In this document: positions 1 to 9,881 of the stretch, one piece after another
Numbering within the stretch: position 1 is the stretch's first letter
Layout of the letters: each line of letters starts with the position of its first letter
Assembly (NCBI GenBank): GCA_963721075.1
Contig: CAVRHV010000017.1
Coordinates: forward strand, 62,001-126,000
Reading direction: 5' to 3'
Source: DATFVA01 sp963721075
GTDB taxonomy: Bacteria; Bacteroidota; Ignavibacteria; Ignavibacteriales; Ignavibacteriaceae
Length of the DNA stretch: 64,000 nucleotides
Notes under the pieces: model-generated
Told to the model about the DNA's origin: nothing
Databases searched by the model: none
What the model saw: the letters and a program-made list of their open reading frames with translations, nothing else
Translations under genes and position numbers: made by a program

Positions 1-1289
1 TCGTTCGCATCCAGCACTTTCCTTATAACCGCCTTTTCAACTTCTTCAAGGTTATAAGTATCAAAGATAAATTTCTCCTCTTTCGTTTCGGGCGATGTGA
101 AGAAGAAGTCGGATGGCTGAAGAATATCAGAATCGCTTAGAATAATGCTCCGCTCTATTGCGTGCTGAAGTTCCCTCACATTGCCGGGCCATTTGTAATT
201 TTCAAGCTTTTTAATCGTCACAGGACTGAACCTCAGGTTAGGCTTATTGTATCTTGCTTTATATACAGAAAGAAAATGTTCTGCAAGCATCTGGATATCC
301 TCTTTCCTTTCTCTTAAGGGCGGTATATCGATTTCAACGGTATTTATTCTATAAAGCAGGTCCTGCCTGAATTTATTTTCCGCCACCATCTGGTGAATTG
401 GAGTGTTTGTGGCACAAATAAGGCGTATATCAATAGGCTTATAACTATTTGAACCAACCCTTGCTACCTGCCGGTTTTGAAGCACGGTAAGCAGTTTCGC
501 CTGCATCTCTATTGGAACATTACCGATCTCATCGAGGAAAAGAGTTCCGCCCGAGGCTGACTCAAATCTGCCGGCTCTGTCTTCTCTGGCATCGGTAAAA
601 GCACCTTTAACATGACCAAACAGCTCACTCTCAAATAATGTGGGTGTCAATGAGCCCACATCTACTCTAACAAAAACCTGGCCGGATCTTTTTGAATTTT
701 TATGAAGGGCTCTGGCAACCAGTTCCTTGCCGGTGCCGTTCTCCCCAAGGATAAGCACATTTGCATCGGTGGCAGCTACTTTTTCAATCGTCTGGAAGAC
801 CTTATGCATAGCAGGAGAAGTTCCGATCAACTCACTGTACCTGCTTCCGTTATCTGCAGTAGACTGTCCTCCGACAACATCTTCTGAAACCATCTTCGAC
901 TGTTTAAGCCTGAGAGCAGATAAAAGAGTTGAAATGAATTTCTCATTCTGCCAGGGTTTAAGGACAAAATCGGTTGCTCCTTCCTTCACTGCCTTTACCG
1001 CCAGTTCAATATCGCCGAATGCTGTAATGAGTATTACGGCTGCGGAAGGATCAAGTTTCAGTATTTCGTTAAGCCAGAATAGTCCTTCTTTTCCGCTGGT
1101 CATGTCCTGGGTGAAGTTCATATCAAGGAAGATAACATCATAGTTATCGTTCTTTAACAATTGCGGAATATTTTCAGGATTCTTCTCAGTATGGACTACA
1201 GTAACTACAGGTTTAAGAAGAAGCTTTGCCGCAAGCAGCACGTCTTCATTGTCGTCAACTATTAAGACTTTTGCTGATTGTTTTGTCAT
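1..1289 (-). CDS. Sigma-54-dependent response regulator, NtrC family (3' end outside window)
   Basis: This gene enters from the left edge, so the C-terminal DNA-binding domain is not visible; about 429 residues can be read from the ATG at 1287-1289. The N-terminus is a receiver domain with the acidic pair at residues 12-13, a phosphoacceptor Asp near residue 56 and the conserved LKPW lysine. A sigma-54 AAA+ domain follows with Walker A GENGTGKE (around 735-760 on the window), the sigma-54 contact loop written as GAFTDA instead of GAFTGA, Walker B GGTLFLDE and the arginine-rich LLYRINTVEI segment. It should activate sigma-54 promoters after phosphorylation by a histidine kinase, possibly encoded beyond the left edge. 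It is divergent from the export locus starting at 1922, which it may regulate. The frame is intact throughout the visible part. Confidence 0.93.
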   Translation of the reverse strand, partial: MTKQSAKVLIVDDNEDVLLAAKLLLKPVVTVVHTEKNPENIPQLLKNDNYDVIFLDMNFTQDMTSGKEGLFWLNEILKLDPSAAVILITAFGDIELAVKAVKEGATDFVLKPWQNEKFISTLLSALRLKQSKMVSEDVVGGQSTADNGSRYSELIGTSPAMHKVFQTIEKVAATDANVLILGENGTGKELVARALHKNSKRSGQVFVRVDVGSLTPTLFESELFGHVKGAFTDAREDRAGRFESASGGTLFLDEIGNVPIEMQAKLLTVLQNRQVARVGSNSYKPIDIRLICATNTPIHQMVAENKFRQDLLYRINTVEIDIPPLRERKEDIQMLAEHFLSVYKARYNKPNLRFSPVTIKKLENYKWPGNVRELQHAIERSIILSDSDILQPSDFFFTSPETKEEKFIFDTYNLEEVEKAVIRKVLDAN

Positions 1290-1558
1290 AATTATTGAGA
1301 GCTATTCAGCTGAATGATAAAATATCCCTATTTTATTTGTTTAAAATATGTAAATATTATATCAATTATTAGAATTCAACAGGATTATGATGCACGGAAA
1401 TTCAAAAGGATGAACGTCGCCTGCGAAAATTTCTACTCTTTTCATCGGAAAGTATATTTTTGTGTTGTTACTAATTTGATAAATTTGATAAGAGGTCTAA
1501 AATTATTAATTTTTATAAGGTATAAAAGGGGAAGCAAAAAAAAAATTTCTATTTCTGT

Positions 1559-1613
1559 TCGGCCTATACTCGGCCTCTATTCGGCCTACACCCGGCCTAT
1601 GCCCGGCCTCCTT
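1559..1613. repeat. Five 11-bp tandem repeats, YCGGCCTNNNN
   Basis: Five consecutive 11-bp units begin at 1559, 1570, 1581, 1592 and 1603. Each has YCGGCCT as a fixed heptamer followed by a variable tetranucleotide (ATAC, CTAT, ACAC, ATGC, CCTT). The period is exact with no gaps. No function is known to me; 11 bp is close to one helical turn, so the GGCC cores would lie on one face of the DNA. Confidence 0.85.
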
Positions 1614-1657
1614 CCCCGAGACTAATACTACTCTCCCCCGACACTAATACTGCCAAG
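1614..1657. repeat. Two 22-bp direct repeats continuing the 11-bp phase
   Basis: Immediately after the five 11-bp units, two 22-bp copies begin at 1614 and 1636. They share CCCCGA, then one mismatch, then ACTAATACT, and diverge in the last six positions. The 22-bp period is twice the 11-bp period of the adjoining array. Confidence 0.7.
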
Positions 1658-1854
1658 CATCCATTTTAAACGCCGGATCTGAGCGCTGGTTAGCCGACAT
1701 TATAATCGTTTTACTGTTCTCCAGCGAACACCAGTGTAATGAAAACGGACACCTCCCTGCTCAGACAAAACTCCCCCATTTCCAATCAGGGAAGAATTCA
1801 CTGATGAACGGTTCAATAAATTGATAAGCAATAAAGCCTAATTTTCGCAGAAAA

Positions 1855-1868
1855 GGCACAGGTTTTGA
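1855..1868 (+). promoter_or_regulatory. Candidate sigma-54 (-24/-12) promoter for the export operon
   Basis: The sequence AGGCACAGGTTTTGAC places GG at 1855-1856, ten bases, then GA at 1867-1868. It matches the TGGCAC-N5-TTGC consensus except for A instead of T before the GG and GA instead of GC at -12. Predicted transcription would begin about 40 bp before the HlyD ATG at 1922. The neighbouring divergent sigma-54 activator makes the site more plausible, but the -12 mismatch is at an important position. Confidence 0.35.
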
Positions 1869-1921
1869 CTCTAAATGTGCGGGGTTTTTCAGTTTATGTA
1901 CGAAATACTCAGGAGAGTTTA

Positions 1922-3172
1922 ATGGACAGAAAGATTGAAAAGAAAAAATGGCCGCCGAAAAAAATAGCAATGTATGCAGGCGGCGGAATTCTCTTAATTA
2001 TAATCCTCTACAGTTTTATTTTTGGAGATAAAAGCTCCAGACTGAATATTGAGCAGGATAAAATCACCATCTCTACAGTTAAGTACGGTCCCTTCCAGGA
2101 ATACATACCGATTACAGGCACAGTTCAGCCGATAGAGACATTCCTGCTGGATGTAAGCGACGGCGGCAAAGTTGTAACCAAGTTTGTGGAGGAAGGTGCT
2201 TTCGTTGATGTGGGTGATCCTATTGTTAAGCTGGATAATGCATCACTTACGCTCAGCATCATTTACAATGAGGCAAATGTATTTCAGCAGATCAACTCGC
2301 TTAGAAGCACAAGACTTGCAATGGAGGAGACGAAATTAAGTCTGCAGGGACAGCTGCTTGATATCGACCACAGTTTGAGACTCCAGAAAACGACTTATGA
2401 AAATAACAAAGTTCTGTTTGAAAAAAATCTTATCTCGAAAATAGAATACGAGAACGCAAAAGATGAATACGAGTACCTGCTCAATAAGAAGAAACTTACC
2501 GTTGAAACCTATACCAAAGATTCGCTCTTCAGAACCCAACAGATTGATCAGCTGGAAAAATCTGTAACCACTCTGGAAGAAAACCTGAACATTACCAAGA
2601 AGCAGCTTGAAGACCTGACAGTTAAAGCCCCGATCAAAGGACAGCTTACGTCGCTCAATGCGGAGATCGGTCAGTCAATTGCACCGGGAGCAAATGTGGG
2701 TGAGATTGATGATGTTGATTCATTTAAAGTAAGAGCAGCAATCGATGAGCACTACATCGCAAGGGTTAGTCCCGGACAGATGGGTGAGTTCTCTTTTAAT
2801 AATCACGATTACAAGCTCATTATCAAGAAGGTATTCCCCGAAGTCAAAAGCGGTCAGTTTGAAGTTGATATGAACTTTGTCGGCGATGTTCCGAAAGGAA
2901 TCAGAAGAGGACAGTCGGTACAGATACGACTTGAACTCGGCGAACTTTCACAGGCGCTTACAATTGAGAGAGGCGGATTCTACCAGACTACCGGCGGTCA
3001 GTGGATCTTCGTACTGGATCCCTCAGGAAAGACTGCATCTAAAAGAGAGATAAGATTGGGACGTCAGAATTCAAGTGAATTTGAAGTTCTTGGAGGATTA
3101 GAGAAGGGTGAGAAAGTAATAACTTCCTCCTACGATACTTATGGCGATGTTGATAAATTAGTCTTGAAGTAG
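1922..3172 (+). CDS. HlyD/MacA-type periplasmic adaptor (membrane fusion protein)
   Basis: This 416-residue adaptor links an inner-membrane ABC transporter to an outer-membrane channel. It has a short cytoplasmic basic N-terminus, one transmembrane helix at about residues 13-31, a split barrel-sandwich (lipoyl-like) domain, a long coiled-coil hairpin at about residues 95-235 and C-terminal beta-barrel domains. I chose the ATG at 1922 because AGGAGAG lies just upstream at 1911-1917; an in-frame ATG at 1865 lacks such a site and would add 19 residues that do not look like part of the family. It is the first gene of the MacB-like locus, and the two ATPase genes follow after 130 bp. The substrate cannot be told from sequence. 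No TolC-like gene is visible in the window. Confidence 0.9.
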   Translation: MDRKIEKKKWPPKKIAMYAGGGILLIIILYSFIFGDKSSRLNIEQDKITISTVKYGPFQEYIPITGTVQPIETFLLDVSDGGKVVTKFVEEGAFVDVGDPIVKLDNASLTLSIIYNEANVFQQINSLRSTRLAMEETKLSLQGQLLDIDHSLRLQKTTYENNKVLFEKNLISKIEYENAKDEYEYLLNKKKLTVETYTKDSLFRTQQIDQLEKSVTTLEENLNITKKQLEDLTVKAPIKGQLTSLNAEIGQSIAPGANVGEIDDVDSFKVRAAIDEHYIARVSPGQMGEFSFNNHDYKLIIKKVFPEVKSGQFEVDMNFVGDVPKGIRRGQSVQIRLELGELSQALTIERGGFYQTTGGQWIFVLDPSGKTASKREIRLGRQNSSEFEVLGGLEKGEKVITSSYDTYGDVDKLVLK

Positions 3173-3302
3173 ATACTGATAAAGAAGAGAATAATTTTAC
3201 AGTACAATGAGAAAATTAATTAAAATAGAAAATAACCTTAGCTTCACTAAAACAATCTGCAGGCTGAACGCTGAAAGCGGAAAGCTCAGAAGGAGTTAAA
3301 AT

Positions 3303-3992
3303 ATGTTAAAAACAGAAAACCTTAAAAAACTGTACACAACCGAAGAAGTTGAAACAACCGCTCTCAACAATGTTAATATAGAGATAGAACCGGGTGAGTT
3401 TGTTTCTATAATGGGTCCCTCCGGATGCGGAAAATCCACTCTGCTTAACATTCTTGGATTATTGGATAACCCGACAGACGGGAGTTTGTTTTTTCTGGAC
3501 CACGAGGTCTCGAAGTACACAGAAAGACAGAGGGCTCATCTCAGGAAAGAGAATATCGGTTTTGTATTCCAGAGCTTCAATCTTATAGATGAGTTGACAG
3601 TTTATGAGAATGTAGAACTTCCTCTTCTCTACCTGGGTGTGGGTGCCTCAGAACGAAAAGAGAAAGTTAATGCGGCACTTGAAAGGATGGCGATTATCCA
3701 CAGGGCCACACACTTTCCACAGCAGCTTTCGGGCGGACAGCAGCAGAGAGTAGCTGTAGCCCGCGCGATAGTAGGTAATCCAAAATTAATACTGGCCGAT
3801 GAGCCGACGGGGAATCTTGACTCAGCCCATGGTGATGAAGTTATGGGCATGCTTACCGGACTTAATGAAGCAGGCGCCACAATAGTGATGGTAACTCACT
3901 CGCCTACTTATGCTGAATATGGAAACCGTGTTATCCATCTGTTCGACGGTCATGTTGTAACCGAAAATTATAAAGAAAATTTCCACGTATAA
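3303..3992 (+). CDS. ABC transporter ATPase, MacB/LolD type
   Basis: This 229-residue ATPase has Walker A GPSGCGKST at about residues 38-46, the Q-loop in FVFQSFN, the signature LSGGQQQR, Walker B LILADEP followed by TGNLDS, and an H-loop histidine in MVTHS. These are the hallmarks of the ATPases that power FtsX/MacB-type permeases by mechanotransmission rather than by substrate transport through a membrane channel. AAGGAG at 3290-3295 supports the start. It precedes a second, diverged ATPase by 26 bp, and both sit directly before the permease genes. Confidence 0.95.
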   Translation: MLKTENLKKLYTTEEVETTALNNVNIEIEPGEFVSIMGPSGCGKSTLLNILGLLDNPTDGSLFFLDHEVSKYTERQRAHLRKENIGFVFQSFNLIDELTVYENVELPLLYLGVGASERKEKVNAALERMAIIHRATHFPQQLSGGQQQRVAVARAIVGNPKLILADEPTGNLDSAHGDEVMGMLTGLNEAGATIVMVTHSPTYAEYGNRVIHLFDGHVVTENYKENFHV

Positions 3993-4018
3993 GGAGCAGA
4001 GACAATTACCAGGAATAG

Positions 4019-4687
4019 ATGATGATCATACTTAAAAACATAGAGAAGTTCTACAATAACAAGTCGGTTAAAACATTTGTTCTCAGGAATATAAACCTTG
4101 AAGTCAATGAGGGAGAATTTATATCTGTTATGGGTCCCTCCGGTTCGGGAAAATCAACTCTGCTTCATATACTTGGTATGCTCGATCATCCTTCTTCAGG
4201 TGAATATTATTTCATGGATGAGCAGGTGCATCTGATGACGGAAAAAAAACTGACTGCACTGCATAAATCATTTATCGGTTTTGTTTTCCAGCAGTATCAT
4301 CTTATCGATGATCTTACTGTGTATGAAAATCTTGAAACTCCCCTGCTCTATCAGAAAATGAAAGGAAGTGAAAGACAGAGCAAGGTTGCAGAAATGCTTG
4401 ACAGATTCAGTATGGTGGCAAAGAAGGACCTCTTCCCGTCGCAGCTTTCGGGAGGTCAGCAGCAGCTTGTTGCTATCGCCAGGGCTATAATAGCTCAGCC
4501 TAAACTCATTCTGGCGGATGAACCGACCGGCAACCTGCACTCGGACCAGGGAAAGGAAATAATGGAGCTTCTTAAGAAGTTAAATGACGACGGAACAACA
4601 ATTATCCAGGTTACTCATAGTGAAGCTAATGCTGAATACGGGAAAAAAATAATCAGGCTCAGAGATGGGTGGATTGAAACTGAATAA
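4019..4687 (+). CDS. Second ABC transporter ATPase, MacB/LolD type
   Basis: This is a 222-residue paralogue of the preceding gene. Walker A is GPSGSGKST (about residues 39-47), the signature is LSGGQQQL with leucine in place of the usual arginine after the glutamines, and Walker B is LILADEP followed by TGNLHS with His where Asp is typical. These changes near the signature and D-loop suggest it may work as the asymmetric partner of the first ATPase, which is inference. Two adjacent ATG codons (4019 and 4022) are both possible starts; AGGAAT at 4011-4016 favours the second slightly. The first permease follows 18 bp downstream. Confidence 0.93.
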   Translation: MMIILKNIEKFYNNKSVKTFVLRNINLEVNEGEFISVMGPSGSGKSTLLHILGMLDHPSSGEYYFMDEQVHLMTEKKLTALHKSFIGFVFQQYHLIDDLTVYENLETPLLYQKMKGSERQSKVAEMLDRFSMVAKKDLFPSQLSGGQQQLVAIARAIIAQPKLILADEPTGNLHSDQGKEIMELLKKLNDDGTTIIQVTHSEANAEYGKKIIRLRDGWIETE

Positions 4688-4705
4688 CCTAACTAACGGG
4701 ATGAT

Positions 4706-7099
4706 ATGATGTTAAAAAATTATTTGAAAATCGCTTTTAGAAATCTTATAAAAAGCAAAGCTTTTTCATTTATAAATATAGCAGGACTGGCAATAGGACT
4801 GTCGGGTTTTATACTGATATCTCTGTATATCCGGCAGGAGCTGAGTTACGATGATTTTAATAAAAAGGCTGACCGTATTTACCGTCCGGTTGAAATTCAA
4901 AGACCTGCGGGAGTACCTGTACAGAATGTTGCGGTTACCATGGGACCACTGGCAGGTGCACTTAAAAATGATTTTCCTGAGGTTGAGGAAGCAGGCAGAA
5001 TTATGCCGGCTCCTACATTTTATTGCGTGGTTGGAGATAAAGGTTTCTATGAAAGTGAAATAGTATATGCTGACCCGGAAATATTAAAAATTTTTACAAT
5101 TCCTTTTATTGAAGGAGATCCGACTCGGGCGTTAACAGAACCAAATACAATTGTATTAACAAAGTCCGCTGCTGAAAAATACTTCGGTAATGAAGATCCT
5201 TTGGGCAAAATGTTTACTGTTAACCAGATGTTCGGGCGGAGTGAAATGAAGGTTACCGGGGTTATCAAAGATTACCCTGAAAACTCTCATCTCCATTTCT
5301 CTATGCTTGCTTCCCTTTCGTCATTAACTAATGTGCTCCCCTGGCTTAAAAGCTGGGACACCAATACACTGGCCACTTATGTGCTTTTGAAGAAGGGAGT
5401 TGATAAAGCTCAGCTTGAGACAAAATTCCCTGCATTCATAGACAAGTATCATAAGGGTGATGACTCATACAGCTTTTCTTTATACCTTCAGCCTTTAAGG
5501 GATATTCATCTTTATTCTGATAATATTATTTACCAGACGTTTAACTATAACCAGGGAAGCATAGTTAAAGTCTACACTTTCTCAACTATTGCAATATTCA
5601 TTTTACTTATTGCCTGCATAAATTTTATGAACCTCTCTACGGCAAGATCCGCAAAGAGAACCAAGGAGGTAGGTATAAGAAAAGTGCTGGGATCAAGTCG
5701 GGGCAATCTGGTAATTCAGTTTATAGGAGAAGCGGTAATCATCGCACTTTTCTCATTTATACTTGCAGCCCTTATAACCGAGTTTGCTTTTCCATATTTC
5801 AAACAGATATTCAATATCAAGCTTGAATTTCAGCTTGAATCAAATATTGGTTTCATGCTGGAAATGCTGGCCGTTACAATTGTGGTAGGAATAATCTCAG
5901 GTTTGTATCCTGCATTCTATCTTTCGAAAGCCCAGCCGGTACAGTCATTAAAAAACTTCAGGAACCGGTTTAGCGGATCTCTCCTTAGAAAAACTCTTGT
6001 TGTCTCACAGTTTGCAATTGCGATTATACTCATTATCAGCAGCGGGATCGTGATGGATCAGATGAGTTTTATAAAAAATAAGAGTCTGGGATTTAATAAA
6101 GAACAGTTACTATATGTACCGATCAGGGGAAAGTCAGAACGAAACAACCTGGAACTTTTGAAAAATGAGCTGCTTCAAAATAATAAAATAGCCAGTGCGT
6201 CTGCCGTATCGGGTCCTGTAGGTGCAAGCGGTAGTCAGGGTACCGAAACGACAACCGGAGAGGAAGAGCAGAACCTGATGATGCGCAAGAGTTATGTTGA
6301 CTATGATTACTTCAAAACCATGCAGCTTCAAATAGTTGAAGGAAGAGCTTTCTCAAAAGATTATCCCACTGATTCATCCAGTGCTGTAGTGTTGAACCAG
6401 ACCGCTGTAAAAAAGTTCGGCTGGAAAAATCCCATCGGAAAACAGATTAAGGATGATCCGGTCAGAACTGTAATCGGAGTTGTTAAAGACTATAATTTTA
6501 CTTCAATGCATGCTGAGATCGAACCACAGATAATCCGCATTGCAAAAGACGACGACATTCAGATCAATAATCTGCTTATCAGAATTAAACCTGGAAATAT
6601 GACCCAAACGGTAAGTTATATAGAAGAAACGTGGGATAAAGTTAACCAGGGTAAACCATTTGAATATACTTTCGTGGATGATTACTTCAACAATATTTAT
6701 AAATCAGACTTAAATACTGAGAAATTATTTAAAACTTTTGCTTTCATTGCTATTCTGATTGCCTGCCTTGGTTTATTCGGACTGGCTTCATTTACTGCCG
6801 AGCAAAAGACAAAGGAAATCGGCGTCAGGAAGGTTCTGGGCTCATCGGTTTCGGGCATAGTTCTTCTTCTTTCAAAGGAGTTCATCAAATGGGTGCTGAT
6901 TTCCTGTATAATAGCTTTCCCTGTTGCTTATTTTCTAATGGATGACTGGCTTACAAATTTTGCCTACAGAACCGGGATAAGTGTTTTTGTTTTCATCGCA
7001 GCCGCTCTGCTGACTATACTTGTTGCATTACTTACAGTAAGTTATCAGGCGGTAAAAGCAGCTCTTGCTGATCCTGTTAAATCATTAAGGTATGAATAA
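4706..7099 (+). CDS. MacB-like FtsX-family permease 1
   Basis: This 797-residue inner-membrane protein begins with the typical KNYLKIAFRNLIKSK start and a first helix at about residues 20-42. A large periplasmic MacB_PCD-type domain follows, then an FtsX domain (three helices around 290-410 with the NLSTARS and KEVGIRKVLGS segments), a second periplasmic domain, and a second FtsX domain ending in PVKSLRYE. The duplicated architecture is the one common in Bacteroidota and Acidobacteria and should give about eight helices. It lies directly behind the two ATPase genes and is the most likely partner of both. The frame is intact. Confidence 0.93.
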   Translation: MMLKNYLKIAFRNLIKSKAFSFINIAGLAIGLSGFILISLYIRQELSYDDFNKKADRIYRPVEIQRPAGVPVQNVAVTMGPLAGALKNDFPEVEEAGRIMPAPTFYCVVGDKGFYESEIVYADPEILKIFTIPFIEGDPTRALTEPNTIVLTKSAAEKYFGNEDPLGKMFTVNQMFGRSEMKVTGVIKDYPENSHLHFSMLASLSSLTNVLPWLKSWDTNTLATYVLLKKGVDKAQLETKFPAFIDKYHKGDDSYSFSLYLQPLRDIHLYSDNIIYQTFNYNQGSIVKVYTFSTIAIFILLIACINFMNLSTARSAKRTKEVGIRKVLGSSRGNLVIQFIGEAVIIALFSFILAALITEFAFPYFKQIFNIKLEFQLESNIGFMLEMLAVTIVVGIISGLYPAFYLSKAQPVQSLKNFRNRFSGSLLRKTLVVSQFAIAIILIISSGIVMDQMSFIKNKSLGFNKEQLLYVPIRGKSERNNLELLKNELLQNNKIASASAVSGPVGASGSQGTETTTGEEEQNLMMRKSYVDYDYFKTMQLQIVEGRAFSKDYPTDSSSAVVLNQTAVKKFGWKNPIGKQIKDDPVRTVIGVVKDYNFTSMHAEIEPQIIRIAKDDDIQINNLLIRIKPGNMTQTVSYIEETWDKVNQGKPFEYTFVDDYFNNIYKSDLNTEKLFKTFAFIAILIACLGLFGLASFTAEQKTKEIGVRKVLGSSVSGIVLLLSKEFIKWVLISCIIAFPVAYFLMDDWLTNFAYRTGISVFVFIAAALLTILVALLTVSYQAVKAALADPVKSLRYE

Positions 7100-7113
7100 A
7101 TCCAGGTTATAAA

Positions 7114-9529
7114 ATGATAAAGAATTACTTCAAAATAGCTTTAAGGAATCTGCTTAAATTTAGGGCATATTCCCTCATTAATATCTTTGGTCTTGCCATC
7201 GGTATTGCAGCTTGTATAATGATACTGCTGTACATTAACGACGAGCTGAGTTATGATAGGAATAACGTAAAAGCTGATCAGATTTATCGGGTGCATACTG
7301 TTGCCAGTTTGGCGGGGAACGAAAGCAACATAGCCGTTTCTCCTCGCCCCGCTGGGAGCAACACTGGTCCGCGATTTTCCGGAAGTAATTCAGTACACCA
7401 GACTTATGCCTAACCGGACGATGCTAATCCGATATAAAGATAACGTGTTTAATGAGGCTAACTTTTACTGGGCTGATTCTACAATATTCGATGTATTTAC
7501 AATTCCATTTATTGAAGGCGATCCTAAAACTGCACTGACACAGCCGCATACCGTTGTACTTACAGAGAAACTGGCAAAGAAATATTTCGGAAATGAAGAT
7601 CCGATGGATAAGATAATGAATTTCGAGGATGGTACACCGTACACCGTTAAAGGAGTTGTTAAAGATTGTCCCCACAATGTTCATTTTCACTACGATATGT
7701 TTGCCTCCATGGCTAGTCTTGGTCTTAGCGATACTCCATTCTGGATAGCAAATAACTTTCATACATACATTCTTCTTAAAAAGGGTGTCCCCGGATCCCA
7801 GCTGGCAGCAAAACTCCCGGCGTTTGTTGAAAAATATGCCGGCCCGCAGCTTCGTGAACTTTTCCAGACATCCTATGAAGAGCTCAGTAAATCGGGCAGC
7901 AGGTATGAATTTCATATGCAGCCTTTAACAGATATTCATTTAAAATCACACCTGGATTATGAGCTGGAACCAAACAGCGATATAAAGTACGTTTATATAT
8001 TTTCAATAATTGCTGTATTTATACTGCTGATAGCCTGCATTAATTTTATGAATCTTTCTACAGCAAGATCAATGCTGAGATCAAAAGAAGTTGGAATCCG
8101 AAAAGTGCTGGGCTCAAACAAATCACAACTTATAAAACAATTTCTTACAGAATCAATTTTGATGACGTCTATTGCAGTTATTGTTGCTATAGCTCTGGTT
8201 GAGATATTTCTTCCCTCATTCAATAATCTTGCCGATAAGGAACTGCATACATCATACTTTAATAACTACGTTGCAATCCCCGCTCTCTTAGTTGCAATTA
8301 TTATAGTAGGACTTATTGCGGGAAGCTATCCGGCATTCTTCCTCTCCTCTTTTAAACCTGTAACCGTGTTGAAAGGTAAATTGAACGGAGGAGGAGGCAG
8401 CTGGCTTAGAAGCGGCCTTGTAGTATTCCAGTTTGCAATATCCATAGTTCTGTTCATAGGGACTTTCATCGTGTACGGTCAACTGAAATATGTGCAGGAG
8501 AAAAACCTTGGTTTCGACAGAGACCACGTGCTGGTAATAAACAGAGCCTGGGCACTTGAAAAGCAGTCACAGACTTTTAAGGACGAGCTGAAGAAAAACT
8601 CACATATTATTTCCGCATCAAACAGTGACAACCTTCCCGGTAGAATGTTCGGCCAAACCGTGTTCAGACCTGAAGGATCGCTGAGTTCTCAGCAATATAT
8701 CCTGGCAGTTATGTCTACGGATTATGATTTTGCTGAAACAATGAAGTTAAAACTGGCTCAGGGCAGATATTTTTCCAGAGATTTTGCAGCGGATTCACAG
8801 GTAGTGGTTCTGAATGAAAGTGCCGTTAAACATATGGGAATACAAGACCCTGTTGGCAAACGGGTAGTTATACCGGGTCGTACCCCTGATGAAAACAGGT
8901 TTTATCCGATCATCGGGGTTCTGAAAGACTTCCACTTTGAATCTCTGCATCAGAAAATAAGACCGCTGGCCATAGTACTTGACAAAGGCCAGACTACCTT
9001 CCTTCCTGTTAGAATCAGTTCTAATGATGTGCCAGGGTCGGTATCTTTTATTGAAAGTGAATGGAAAAAGTTTGTGCCCGATAAACCGTTTGAATATTTC
9101 TTCCTGGATGACGACTTCAATAAGCTCTATCAATCAGAACAGAAAACAGGCGAGATATTTACCGTGTTCTCAGTGCTGGCAATATTTATAGCTTGTCTTG
9201 GTCTTTTCGGATTAGCGGCATTCACTGCTGAGAGAAGGACCAAGGAAATCGGGATCAGGAAAGTTCTGGGCGCCTCAATTCCCGGTATTGTTGTTCTTCT
9301 CTCAAGGGAATTCACAAAGTGGGTACTCCTGGCAAATGTTATTGCGTGGCCTCTTGCATATTACTTCATGACCAGTTGGCTTCAGAACTTTGCTTACAGG
9401 ATTGATCCCGGATTGGGAATATTCCTTCTGTCTGCGGTAATTGCTTTACTTATCGCACTCTTTACGGTCAGTTTCCAGGCAGTTAAGGTAGCACTCTCCA
9501 ATCCTGTCACGGCGTTGAGAAGTGAATAG
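7114..9529 (+). CDS. MacB-like FtsX-family permease 2 (one frameshift)
   Basis: This is a tandem paralogue of the preceding permease, starting at the ATG at 7114 only 14 bp after it. The reading frame breaks near 7340: the first part (7114-7413) is open to a short missense tail, and the correct continuation is in the next frame. Removing one C in CCTCGCCCC restores the expected APLGATLVRDFPEV segment, matching the other paralogues. The rest (to 9529) is intact and includes both FtsX domains and the C-terminus PVTALRSE. A sequencing insertion is more likely than true inactivation, because protein similarity is unbroken on both sides. The restored length is about 805 residues. Confidence 0.88.
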
Positions 9530-9573
9530 TCAATAAATTAAATGGTTCAAAACAAATGCTGAAAGGTGAATAA

Positions 9574-9849
9574 ATGAAAGATGTTAGTATTCCGTTGCCG
9601 GAATTTCTGGAGCAGCAAATCGCCGAAATTGAAGTTAAGATAAATGGGAAAAAACGGCAGTACAATTTCAGGGTTGAGTCTTTCAGATGGGAGCCTGATG
9701 ATGAAATATGGGTTGTGGAAAGAAAGATTAATCGCCTGAAAGAATTAATCGATAATTACAATAAATCATGGGAATTAATCCAGATATTCAAACCAAAGGA
9801 AGATTCAAAATATGTACAGGTTCTGTTCAGACAGAAGTACTCCACATAA
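9574..9849 (+). CDS. Small hypothetical protein between permease genes
   Basis: This 91-residue protein has no signal peptide or membrane segment. It is rich in charged residues and has a KINGKKRQYNF strand-like start and an EIWVVERKINRLKELIDNYNK stretch likely to form a helix. AAAGGTG precedes the ATG at 9574 by a normal distance, and the gene fits neatly between permeases 2 and 3 (44 bp and 32 bp gaps), so it is likely translated from the same transcript. I do not recognise the family. It could be a soluble accessory of the export locus or an unrelated passenger. Confidence 0.7.
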   Translation: MKDVSIPLPEFLEQQIAEIEVKINGKKRQYNFRVESFRWEPDDEIWVVERKINRLKELIDNYNKSWELIQIFKPKEDSKYVQVLFRQKYST

Positions 9850-9881
9850 TGTGATTTACACAATATAAATGCGAGGATTCC

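Larger units (their letters stand above)
1290..1921. other. Divergent intergenic region with repeats and candidate promoter
   Basis: This 632-bp stretch separates the response regulator (minus) from the HlyD adaptor (plus). It holds an AT-rich first half, a C-rich tandem array at 1559-1657, and a candidate -24/-12 element at 1855-1868. Open frames here (1314-1625 and 1761-1970) show no family resemblance, have no convincing ribosome binding site and one spans the repeat array, so I do not call them genes. Confidence 0.6.

Noticed and set aside
1314..1625. A 103-residue open frame upstream of the export operon
   Set aside because: It runs through the 11-bp repeat array, has no ribosome binding site and shows no family resemblance; it is an artefact of the gap.
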